Both the position numbers and the translations under genes were made by a program. The notes under the pieces were generated by a model, which did not search any database, was not told the origin of the DNA, and saw only the letters and a program-made list of their open reading frames with translations. DNA of 64,000 nt, taken from the NCBI RefSeq assembly GCF_002099425.1, contig NW_018344333.1, positions 434,001 through 498,000 of the forward strand, written 5' to 3'. The stretch comes from Phascolarctos cinereus. Taxonomy: Eukaryota > Chordata > Mammalia > Diprotodontia > Phascolarctidae. This document shows positions 47,464-58,800 of the stretch, piece by piece. Within the stretch, counting starts at the first letter, position 1. Every line of letters starts with the position of its first letter.

Positions 47464-47682
47464 AAATGAGGGTCAAAAACATGTCATAGAAACAGTCAAT
47501 AATTTCATTAAAAAGAATGATAGTAATGAGACAGCACAACAAAATTTATTGCATGTAGCCAAAGTAGTACTTAGGGGAAAAATATTTCTCTAAATTCTTA
47601 CATCAACGTATCAATAAATTGGACAAGCAACTAAAAAAAACAAACAAACTAGAAGAAGAACAAATTGAAAACCCCAAATTTA

Positions 47683-47848
47683 GGGTGCAGCTAGATGGGT
47701 CAGTGGTTAGAGTTCTGGCCTTGGAGTCAGAAGGCTCTGAGTTCAAATCCATCCTCAACACATAACACTTACTAGCTGTGTGACCCTGGGCAAGTCATTT
47801 ATTCTCAACTGCTTCACCAAAAAGAAAAAAAGAAAAAGAAAAAAAAAG
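47683..47848 (+). mobile_element. tRNA-derived SINE inside L1-A
   Basis: 'gggtgcagctagatgggtca' head, 'gagttcaaatccatcctcaa' B-box region, 'actagctgtgtgaccctggg' and a long A/G-rich tail. Flanked by 'accccaaatt' (47671-47680) and 'tccccaatt' (47853-47861). Same family as the SINE at 10781-10930. Confidence 0.9.
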
Positions 47849-49512
47849 ACAATCCCCAATTGAACACCAAATTGGAAATGCTGAAAATGAAAGGTGAGCT
47901 TAATAAGATTGAAAAAAAAACCTATTGAGCTAATAAATAAAGTAGGAGTTGCTTTTATGAAAAAAAAAAGATAGATAAGCCATTGGTTAAATTGATTTAC
48001 AAAAAGAGAAAAAGAAAGCCAAATGTCCAGTATCAAAAATGAAAAAGGGTGAAATCACCATCAAAGAAGAAAAAATTAAAACAAACAGTACATATTTTGC
48101 CCAATACCAATAAATCTGACAATCTGAACAAAATCTATGAATATTTATGATAATATAAATTACTTAGATTAATAGATCAATAAATAGAATACCTAAATAA
48201 TCCCACAATAGAAAAAGAAACTGAACAAACCATTAATGAACTGCATGAGAAAAAATTCTCAAGGGCCAGTTGGGTTCACAAGTGAATTCTACCAAACATT
48301 CAAAGAACAATTAGTACTACATAAACTTGGAAAAAAACCCTGAAGACAGGGTTTTACAAATCTTTTTTATGACAGAAATATGGTGCTGATATCTAAACCA
48401 GAAAGAGCTAAAAGAGAGAAAGAAAATTATAGACCAATTCCAAAATGCATATGAATGCCAAAATTTTGAACAAAATACTAGTAAGGTGAATACTGCATTA
48501 TATAACAACAATTGTACACTATGACCAGGTGGGATTTATGCAAGGAAAGCATGGTTAATTCAATATTAGGAAAACTAATATACAACATAATTGACCATAA
48601 CAATAAAAAAACCAGTAGAAATAATATAATTATCTCAAGAGACGATGAAAATATATTTTTTTAACAAAATGCAATACCCATTTCTACTAAAAACATGAGA
48701 GAGCATGTTACTAAAGGATCATTCCTTTTTTTAAAATTTTTTAAACATTTATTAATTTATTTATTTTCAGTATTCTACATTCATTTCCACAAGATTTTGA
48801 ATTCAAATTTCCTACCATCTCATCCCTCCCCTACCCCAAGATGACATGCATTCAGAATACCCATTCCCCCAATCTGTCCTCCCTTCTATTACCACCCACT
48901 TTTCTTATCCCCTTCCCTTTCTTTTTCCTATAGGGCAAGATACATTTCCATACCCCATTGCCTGTATATCTTAATTTCCAGTCACATGCAAAAACATTAT
49001 AGCATTTGTTTTAAAACTTTGGGTTCCATATTTTCTCCCTTCCTCCCTCCCCACCCACCCTCAACGAGAAGGCAAACAACTCCATACAGGTTGTACATGT
49101 GTAGTCATGCAAAACACTTCCATAATAGTCATGCTGTGGAAAACTACATTTCCTTTCATCCTATCCTGTCCCCCATTTATTCTATTCTCTCTTTTGACTC
49201 TGTCCCTCCTTAGAAGTGTTTGCTTCTGATTATTCCCTCCCTCAATCTGCACTCTGCTCTATCCTTCTCCTACTCTCTTATCCCCTTCCCCCCTATTTTC
49301 CTGTAGGGTAAGATAGCTTTCCATACTCAATTGTGTATGTCATTTCCTACTTAAACCAAATCCAATGAGAATAAGATTCACTCATTCCCTCTCACCTTCC
49401 CCTATTTCCCTTCCACTGTAAAAGCCTTTTCTTTCCTGTTTTATGTGAGATAATTTACCCCATTCTACCTCTCCGCTTTTCCTTCTCCTAGTATAATCCT
49501 TTCTCACCCCTT

Positions 49513-49513
49513 A

Positions 49514-49541
<28 letters not shown>
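49513..49541. repeat. (TA)n microsatellite in HAL1
   Basis: The corresponding position in other copies holds GATA/TATC-type repeats (11725-11745, 58767-58800), so this site in the family seeds simple repeats. Confidence 0.9.
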
Positions 49542-49545
<4 letters not shown>

Positions 49546-50979
49546 TTTTTTCTCCTCTAACTACTCTAATACTGACAAAAGTCCCATGAGTTACAAATAT
49601 CATCTTTCCATGTAGGAATGTAAACAGTTTAACCTTAATAAGTCCCTTATAATTTCTCTTTCCTGTTTACCCTTTCGTGCTTCTCTGGAGTTTTGTATTT
49701 GGAAGTAAATTTTTTTTTTTTACTCAGCTCTGGTCTTTTCATCAAGATTCATGAAAGTCCTCTATTTCATTGAATATTCTTTTTTTTTTTTGGCCTGAAG
49801 GATTATACTCAATTTTGCTCTGGTAGGTATTTTTGGTTGTTATCCTCTCTCTTTTGACCTCCAGAATATTATATTCCAAGCCCTGGGGTCCCTTAAGGTA
49901 GAAGCTACTAAATCTTATGTTATCCTGATTGTGTTTCCACAAGATTTGAATTGTTTCTTTCTGATTGATTGCAATAGTTTCTCCTTCACCTGGAAACTCT
50001 GGAACTTGGCTATAATATTCCTAGGAGTTTTCCTTTGGGGATCTCTTTCAGAAGATGATACATAGATTCTATCAATTTCTATTTTACTCTCTGGTTTTAA
50101 AATGTCAGGTCAGTTTTCCATGATAATTTCTTGAAAGATGATGTCTAGGCTCTGTTCTTGATCATGGATTTTAGGTAGTCCAATAACTTTTAAATGATCT
50201 CTCCTTGATCTATTTTCCAGGTCAGTTGTTTTTCCAATGAGATATTCACATTATTTTCTATTTTTTTCATTATTTTGGTTTTGTTTTACAATTTCTTAAT
50301 TTCTCATAAAGTCACTAGCTTCCAATTGCTCCATTATAATTTTTAAGGAAGCATTTTCCTTAGTGAACTTTTGGACTTCCTTTTCCATATGACAAATTCT
50401 CCTTTTGAAGGCATTCTTCTCCTCATGGGAAGAGAAGACTTTTTTGGACCTCTTTTGCCATTTGGGTTGGAGTATATTTTAAGGTGTTATTTCTTTCAGT
50501 ATTTTTGGATCTCCTTTAGCAAGCTGTTGACTAGTTTTTCATGATTTTCTTGCATCACTCTCATTTATCCTCCTAGTTTTTTCTCTACTTCTCTTACTTG
50601 CTTCTCAAAATCCTTTTTTAGCTTTTCCATGGCCTGGGACTCATTCATATTTTTCTTGGAGGCTTTGAATGTAGGAGCTTTGACTTTGTTGTCTTCTTCT
50701 GATTGTATATTTTGATCTTCTTTGTCACCAAAGAAAGATTCTAGGTTCTGACTTTTTTTTGCACAGTTTTCTCATGTTCCTAGCCAATTATTTGAGTTAT
50801 AAACTCTTTGTTAAGGTAGGGGTCTGCTTCTAGTGTGGAGAATGTACTGTCCTGAGCTTCAGGGGTTGTATGCAGCTGTTTTCAAAGATACTTCTAGGGA
50901 CCTGTAAATTTTTAGTTTTTCCAAGGTGGTATGATCAAGAGTGAGGTGTTTACTCCTCTCCTGACCTGTGCTCTGGTCT

Positions 50980-51255
50980 ATGAGTGACCATAAGCACTCT
51001 TTTGTACCTTGGAACTATGAGAATGATTCACTCTTCACTGCCACTATAAACCCCACCATGCTAAGCCTCCTCCTAGTCCCAGGACCACCATCCAGAATTG
51101 TGACCCAGATCCAAGCCTTGGCAAGGCAAGAGAATCCTGCCTCAGTACCAGCAAAGAGATCCCTGCAATCCTCCTCTGATCAGCCACTCAATGCACCCTC
51201 TTTCTGTGAGCTGAGCAGCAGCCATACCCAGGGGCTGTGCCTGGACAGGGGCTGA
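50980..51255 (+). other. Antisense reading frame in HAL1 5' UTR, copy 1
   Basis: Runs opposite to the HAL1. From the ATG at 50980 it gives M-S-D-H-K-H-S-F-V-P-W-N-Y and on for 91 codons. The same frame is open at 57788-58078 (96 codons) and, in a more diverged element, at 28592-28738 (48 codons, beginning M-L-W-S-V-N-D). No homologue is recognised. Position and orientation recall primate L1 ORF0, but identity between young copies may simply reflect DNA similarity. Confidence 0.3.
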
Positions 51256-54200
51256 GACTCAGCTTCTTGCTCACCACAGTCACAGACTTTTCCTACTGAT
51301 TCCCCATGATTCAGTCCTCTGAGGGCTGCTTCAGGTTCACTGAAGCCTAGTCTTTGCCTGCATGACCACACTAAACTGTGCTCCTTTGCCAGCCCAGCAA
51401 AAAAGACCTTTCTAATCAACCATCTAGGTTATCTTGGGCTGGAAATTTGTTTCACTCTTTCTTTTTGTGGGTTCTGCTGCTTGAGAATTGGTTTAGAGCC
51501 TTTTTTCACAGGTATTTGTTGGGGTTCAAGGGATAGCTCAAGCAAATCATTGCTTTTACTCTACCATCTTCGCTCTGTCCCCCAACCCCCATAAGATCAG
51601 GATCATTTCTTAAAATGGCAAGCAGTATCTATATAAAAACCATTAGCAAGCATTATCTATAACTGGGATGAACTAGAAGCCTTTACAAAAATGTCATGGG
51701 TGAAGAAAGGATGCCCATTATCACCACTAGTGTTCAATACAGAACTGGAAATGTTACCCATAACAATAAGAAAAAAAAATAATTGAAGATGAGGAAACAA
51801 AATTATCACTCTTTGCAGATGACACAATGATAAACTTAAAGAAGTGTATAAAATCAACTAAAACTACTTGAAATAATCACAACTTCAGCAAAGTTGCATA
51901 ATATAAAATAAGCCCACCCATATCACCTAAATTTTTACATAAAGCCACCAAAACCCAGCAGCAAGAGTTAGAAAAAGAAATTCCAATTAAAATAACTATG
52001 AACAATATAAACTAATTGGGAATCTGCCAAGACAAACCTAGCAACTATGTGAACATAATTACAAAACATTTTTCATGAAAATAAAATCAGATTCAAAAAA
52101 TGGGAAAAATATCAATTGCTCCTGGGTGGTCTGGGCCAGTACCATAAAAGTAACAATTCTGCCTAAACTAATGTACTTATTCAGTGCTATACAATTTAAA
52201 CTACCAAAAACAAATTGAGAGAACTAGAAAATATATTAACAAAATTCATCTGGAAGAACAAAAGGCCAAGAATATCAAGGGAATTATTGAAAAAAAGACA
52301 CAAAGGATGGTGGCTTAGCAATAACAGATTTCAAACTATAATATAAAGCAGTGGTAATCAAAACTACCAGCTATCAGCTAAGAAATAGAGTGGTACATCA
52401 GTGAAGTAGATTAAATACATAAGACATAGTAGTCAATGAATGTAGCAGCATAGTGTTTGATAAACTCAAAGACCAAAGGCTTTACCTAAGAACTAACTAT
52501 TTGACAAAAAACTTCTGGGAAAACTGGACAATGATATGACACAGTCTAGGATTAGACCGACATCTCACACCATATACCACCATAAAGTCAAAATGGGTAT
52601 GTGACTTAGACATAAAGGGTGATACAATAAGCAAATTAAAAGAGCAAGGAGCCATCTACCTGTCTGATCTAGGGGGAAGCGAAAAATTCATGATAAAAAA
52701 GAGATAGAGAACATTATGAAATGTAAACTAGATAATTTTGATTACATTAAAATAAAAAAAATATGTTGTACAAAAAACAACAACAACAATACAACCAGAA
52801 TTAGAAGGAGAGAAAAAAACTGGGGGGCAATCTTTACAGCAAGTTACTCTGATAAAGGCCTTATTTATCAAATATAGAGAACTAAGTCAAATTTATAAGA
52901 AAACACATCACTCTCCAGTTGATAGATGGTCAATGGATATGAACAGTCAGTTTTCAGATGAAGAAATTAAAGCTATCTACAGTCATATAAAAATGCTCTA
53001 AATCACAGTTGATTAGAGAAATGCAAATTAAAAAAAACTCTGAGGTACCATCTCACACCCCTCAGATTGGCTAGTATGAAGGAAAAGGAAAAGTGATAAA
53101 TATTGAAGAAGATGTGGAGAAATTGAACATTAATGCCTTGTTGTTGGAGTTGTGAACTGATCAAACCTTTCTGAAGAGCAATTTTGATCTGTGCTGAAAG
53201 GGCTATAAAACTGTGCATACCCTTCTGAATTTTTACAAAACAAAACTATACAAAATACCTGTTGTGGGTTAAACTAAGGGAATGTACAGGAAGAAAAGGA
53301 AAGAAGGAGGCAAACAAGGGTAAATTATGTTACAGGAAAAGTGACAAAAACCCATTACAGTAAAGGGAAAGAAGGGAGGGAGATGAGCATTGTTTGAACC
53401 TTACTATCATCAAAGTTGGCACAAAGGAATAACATAATCAGTTAGATATGGAAATCCAACTTGACATATAGGCAGTAGGAGGGAAAAGGGGAAAGAAAAG
53501 GGAGGCTGGATAGAAGAGGGGGAAAAAGCAGTAAAGGTAAAGGGGAATAAAAGGGAAGGGGGTAATAGAAGGGAGGAGGGACAGAGGGAGGTGGTGGTCA
53601 AAGCAAAACATTAGTGAGGAGGGAAAAGGAGAAGGAAAAGCATAAACGGGAGTTGGGGTTGGAAGGATGGAGAGGAAGACAAAAAAAGTAATCTTAACTG
53701 TAAATGTGAATGGGATGAACTCTCCCACAAAACTGATGCAGATAGCAGAATGGATTAAAAACCATAATCCTACAATATGTTGTTTAGAGGAAACACATTT
53801 GAAACAGAGGGACACACACACAGGGTAAAGGTAAAAGGCTGGAGCAGAATATATTATGCTTCAGCTGAAGTAAAAAAAGTGGGGGTAGCCATCCTGGTCT
53901 CAAAATAAAGCAAAAACAAACATAGATCTTATCAGAAGAGATAAGGAAGGAAACTACATTCTGCTAAAAGGCACCACAGACAATGAAGTAATATCATTGC
54001 TAAACATTTATGCACCAAATGGTATAGCATCCAGATTCTTAGAGGAGAAGTTCAGAAAGTTATAGGAAGAAATAGAAAGCAAAACTGTACTAGTGGGGGA
54101 CCTCAAACTCCCTCTCTCTGAACTTTATGAATCTAACTGCAAAATAAACAAGAGAGAAAATAAAGAGGTGAATAGAATATTAGAAAAGTTAGGTATGATA

Positions 54201-55711
54201 GACATCTGGAGAAAACTGAATGGGGGTAGAAAGTAATATACTTTTTCTTGGTGGTACAAAGCACATACACAAAAATTGATCATGTACTAGGGCATGAAAA
54301 CCTCACAATCAAATGCTGAAAGGCAGAAATATTAAATGCATCCTTTTCAGATCATGATGCACTAAAAATTATATGTACTAAAGGGCCATAGAAAGACAGA
54401 CTGAAAATTAATTGGAAACTAAATAACCTAATCCTAAAGAATGAATGGGTTAAACAACAAATCATAGAAACAATCAATAACTTCATTCAAGACAATGACA
54501 ATAATGAGAAAACATACCAAAACTTATGGTTTGCAGCAAAAGCAGCTTTTGAGGGAAGTTTTATATCTCTAAATGCTTACATGAGTAAAATAGAGAAAGG
54601 AGATCAATGAATTGGGCACACAAGTAAAAAAAAACTAGAAAAAGAACACATTAAAAATCCTCAATTAAGCACCAAATTGGATATACTAAAAACCCAAAGA
54701 GAAATTTAAAAAAAGGAAATTAATATAACTATTGAACTAATAAATAAAACTAAGAGCTGGTTTTATGAAAAAAAACAATAAAATAGATAAATCTTTGATT
54801 AATTTAATTAAAATAAAGAAGGAAACCAAATTACTAGTATCAAAAATGAAAAGGGTGAATCCACCACCAAGGAAGAGGAAATTAAAGCAATAATTAGGAA
54901 CTATTTTGCCTAGCTGTATGCCAATAAATTTGACAATCTTAGTGAAATGGATAAATACTTACGAGAATATAAATTGCCAGATTAACAGAAGAAGAAGTAA
55001 AATACTTAAATAACCTCATCATAGAAAAAGAAACTGAACAAGCCATTGATGAACTTCCTAGGAAAAAAATATCTGGGACCAGATGGATTTACAAGTGAAT
55101 TTTATCAAACATTTAAAGAACAATTAATTCCAATACTATATAGAGTATTTGGAAAATAGGTGAAGTAGGAGTCTTACAAATTCTTTTTATGATACAAATA
55201 CAGTGCTGATACCTAAACCAGGAAGAGTCAAAATGGAGAAAGAAAATTATAGACCAATTTCTTTAATGAATGTAAATGCAAAAAAGAAAAATAATAAATA
55301 AAATATTAGCAAATAGGTTATAGAAACTTATCAAAAGAATAATACACTATGACCAGGTAGGATTTATACCAGGAATGCAGGGCTGGTTCAATATTAGGAA
55401 AAGTATCAGCATAATTGATCACATCAACAACAAAACTAACAGAAACCACATGATCATCTCAATAGATTCAGAAAAACCTTTTGGCAAAATACAACAACCA
55501 TTCTTATTAAAAATATGAGAGAACATAGGAATAAATAGAGTCTTCCTTAAAATGTTAAGTAGCACTTACCTAAGACCTTCAGCAAGCACCATATGTAATG
55601 GGGACATACTAGAAGCCTTTGCAGTAAGATTGGGGATGAAACAAGGATGTCCATTATCGCCACTGTCATTTAATATCATCCTGGAAATGTTAGCTTTAGC
55701 AATAAGAGAAG

Positions 55712-56130
55712 TGTTGAGGGCTTGCACTGATGGGTTTGAGGATTTAGGCCAGGCCAGGTTTTTCCTGTTGCCTCTCCATTATCCAAGAGCCACCTAAGTC
55801 AGAATGTAGGCTCTCTGACCCCTCCCAGGCACTGTCTTTCCCTTGAGAACAGAAGGAACTTCAACAAACCTTGAAAGATAACCGGGAAGCGAGGAGACAA
55901 TTCAAGGGGGACTCCCCCCAGTTATTGTTACCTTGAGAATAATTATTGTTGATACTTGGCTTTTTCCACTCTGGGTTCTGTTCCCACAAATGGGGTATAA
56001 AAACCCTAATCCTCAGATCAATAAATGGAGCTTGTTCTTAACTTGCTACCCCCCTGGTCCACATGATTCCTTTTTCTGTCTCATACTCACAGGAAAATAA
56101 ACACTGTAAGGGATACAGGAGCCTGCAACA
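55712..56130 (+). mobile_element. Solo LTR of an endogenous retrovirus
   Basis: A 419-bp element begins TGTTGAGG, ends CTGCAACA and is flanked by identical 6-bp copies 'gagaag' (55706-55711 and 56131-56136). A TATA box lies at 55996-56002 and an AATAAA signal near 56020, giving a U3-R-U5 order. No internal retroviral sequence accompanies it, so it is a solo LTR left by LTR-LTR recombination. Six-base duplications are typical of class II (betaretrovirus-like) elements; that class call is an inference. The unchanged duplication and its place inside an L1 suggest a fairly recent insertion. It is a fossil with no coding capacity. Confidence 0.9.
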
Positions 56131-57787
56131 GAGAAGAAAAAGAAATTGAAGATATTAGAATGGGCAAGGAAGAAACAAAGCTATCACTCTTTGCAGATGA
56201 TATGATGATAAACTTAGAGAATCTTAGAGAATCAAGTAAAAACCTACTTGAAATAATAAACAGCTTTAGCTGAGTTGCAGGCTATGAAATAAACCCATAT
56301 AAATCATCAGCATTTCTATACATTACCAACAAAGCCCAATAACAAGAGATAGAAAACAAAATCCCATTTAAAGTTACTGTAGACATTATAAAATATTTAG
56401 GAGCCTACCTACCGAAACAAATCCAGGAATTCTATGAACACAATTACAAAACACTTTCCACACAAATAAAATCATATCTAAATAATTGGGAAAAAAATAT
56501 CAGTTGCCCATGGGTAGGCCAAGCCAATATAATAAAAATGACAATTCTCCCTAAGCTAATTTACTTACTCAGTGCCATACCAATCAAACTACCAAAAATT
56601 ATTTTATAGAGCTTGAAAAAATAATAGCATGATTCATTTGAAATAACAAAAGTCCAGAATATCAAGGGAATCAATGAAAAGAAATACAGGGGAAAGTGGC
56701 ATAACTGCTTGAGATCTTAAATTGCATTATAAAGCAGCAATCATCAAAACTACTTGGTACTAAGAAATAGAGTGGTGGATCACTGGAAGAGTTTAGGTAT
56801 ACAAGACACAGTAGTCAATGAATATAGTAATCTACTATTTAATAAACCCAAAGACCCCAGCTTCTGGGATAAGAACTCACTATTTGACAAAAACTGCTGG
56901 GAAAAGATGAAAAGAGTATGGCAGAAACTAGGAATAGACCAAAATCTCACACCATATACCAAAATAAAGTCAAAATGGGTTTATGATTTAGATATAAAGG
57001 CTGATACTATAAGCAACCTGGGAGAGCAAGGAATAGAACACCCGTAAGATTTATGGAAAACAGAAAAAATTCATGACAAAACAGGAGAGTGAAAACATCA
57101 CAACATGCAAAATAGATAATTTTGATTATATTAAACAGAAAAGTTTTTGCACAAGCTTCCAATTGCTGCATTCCAATTTTTGAGGAAATATTTTCTTCAG
57201 TGAGGTTTTGGACTTCCTTTTCCATTTAGCCAATTGGCTTTTGAAGGCATACTTCTCCTCATTGGCTTTTTGTACCTCTTTTGACATTTGGGTTAGACTT
57301 TATTTTAAGGTGTTATGTTCTTCAATATTTTTTGGGTCTCCTTTAGCAAGTTGTTGACTTCTTTTTCATGATTTTCTTGCATCACTCTCATTTCTGTTCC
57401 TAGTTTTTTTTCCCCCTCTACTTCTCTTACTTGCTTCTCAAAATCCTTTTTGAGCTCTTTCATGATTTGGGACCAATTCATATTTTTCTTGGAGGCTTTG
57501 GATGTAGGAGCTTTGACTTTGTTGTCTTCTGGTTATATATTTTGATCTTCTTTGTCTGACTATTTTTTGCACAGTTTGCTAATTATCCCAGCCAATTACT
57601 TGAGTTATAAACTCTTTGTTAAGGTAGGAGCCTGCTACCAGGGTGGAGAATGTACTGTCCCAAGCTTCAGGAGTTGTATGCAGCTGTTTTCAGAGATACT
57701 TCTAGGGACCTGTAAATTTTTAGTTTTTCCAAGGTGGTATGATCAAGAGTGAGGTGTTTACTCCTCTCCTGACCTGTGCTCTGGTCT

Positions 57788-58078
57788 ATGAGTGACCATA
57801 AGCACTCTTTTGTACCTTGGAACTATGAGAATGATTCACTCTTCACTGCCACTATAAACCCCACCATGCTAAGCCTCCTCCTAGTCCCAGAACCGCCACC
57901 CAGAACTGTGACCCAGATCCAAGCATTGGCAAAGCAAGAGAATCATGCCTCAGCACCATCAAAGAGATCCCTTCAATACCCCTCTGATCAGCCACTTGAT
58001 TTCCCCTCAGTCTGTTGTCCAAAAGCTGTGGAAGCAGCCATCACTCTGGCACTGCACCTGGATTGGGGCTGGGACTAA
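57788..58078 (+). other. Antisense reading frame in HAL1 5' UTR, copy 2
   Basis: Same frame as at 50980-51255, antisense to the (inverted) HAL1 5' UTR. 96 codons from ATG. The first 30 or so residues are identical to copy 1; the C-terminal part diverges through indels yet stays open. Confidence 0.3.
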
Positions 58079-58766
58079 GCTTCTCTCTCATGGCAGCACA
58101 AACTTTTCCTACTTCCTTAAAAATTAGAATGGAGCAAATAGGAAGGTAATGACTTCATGAGAAATCAAGAGGCTAGACATCATCTTTGAAGAAATTATCA
58201 AGGAAAACTGCCCCAATATTTTGGATTCAGAGAGCAAAATGGAAATTGAAAGAATCCACCAATCACCTACTGAAAGAGATGCCCAAAGGAAAACTCCGGG
58301 AATATTATAGCGAAATTCCAGAGTTCTTAGGTGAAGGAGAAAATATTGCAAGCAGCCAGAAGGAAACAATTCAAGTATTGTGGAAACACAATCAGTTTAA
58401 CACAAGATTTAGCAGCTTCTACTGTAAGGGACGAAAGGGCTTGGAATATAATATTCTGGAGGTCAAAAGAGATAGGATTACAACCAAGAATCACCTACCC
58501 AGAAAAAGTGAGTATAATCCTTCAAAGGAAAAATGTACATTCAGTGAAATAGAAGACTTTCATGCATTCTTGATGAAAAAACCAGAGCTGAATAGAATAT
58601 TTGACTGGAAAATATAATACTCAAGAGAAACATGAAGAGGTAAACAGGAAAGAGAAATCATAACGGTCTTATTAAGGTTGAACTGTTTACATTCCTGCAT
58701 GAAAAGACAATATTTGTAACTCATGAGACCCTTGTCAGTATTAGGGTAATTGGAAGGGAAAAAATT

Positions 58767-58800
58767 ATATGTATGTATGTATAGATAGATAGATAAATAG
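58767..58800. repeat. GTAT/GATA simple repeat in HAL1
   Basis: Short tetramer runs at the site that is (TA)n in the 48728-51598 copy. Confidence 0.85.

Larger units (their letters stand above)
48728..51598 (-). mobile_element. Full-length HAL1-type element (5' UTR, ORF1, 3' UTR; no ORF2)
   Basis: From the minus strand: 5' end near 51588 with 'gagcgaagatggtagagt', a 5' UTR to about 50750, and an ORF1 region to about 49740 (coiled coil, then the CTD; 49942-49742 has the segment G-P-Q-G-L-E-Y-N-I-L-E). A post-ORF1 segment runs directly into the 3' UTR, which ends A-rich at 48728. Total length is 2.87 kb, where an L1 with ORF2 would need about 6-7 kb. The target duplication is 'aggatcattcctt' (48715-48727) and 'aggatcatttctt' (51599-51611). 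It lies in the RT region of L1-A. It must have used ORF2 protein from another element. Confidence 0.88.
43427..53220 (+). mobile_element. L1-A: L1 LINE with a 5' end, carrying three later insertions
   Basis: The 5' end (about 43430) has a degraded L1 start 'aaccaagacagcagagtaag'. The 5' UTR has a (CA)n tract at 44183-44214. The ORF1 region runs about 44340-45178, with the RRM signature R-R-N-N-L-R-I-I-G-L-P-E encoded at about 44717-44752. The ORF2 endonuclease starts near 45800 (open block 45810-46049 with C-C-L-Q-E-T). The RT continues after the insertions, with F-A-D-D at 51812-51823 kept. Insertions: BLOC1S2 retrocopy 46533-47463, SINE 47683-47848, HAL1 48728-51598. The ORF2 C-terminal part ends abruptly near 53220 and the 3' UTR is absent. 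Stops throughout; dead. Confidence 0.92.

Noticed and set aside
53410-53821. Long minus-strand frames at 53410-53821
   Set aside because: They are antisense to the purine-rich inter-ORF region and ORF2 start of L1-B; pyrimidine-rich strands avoid stops by composition.
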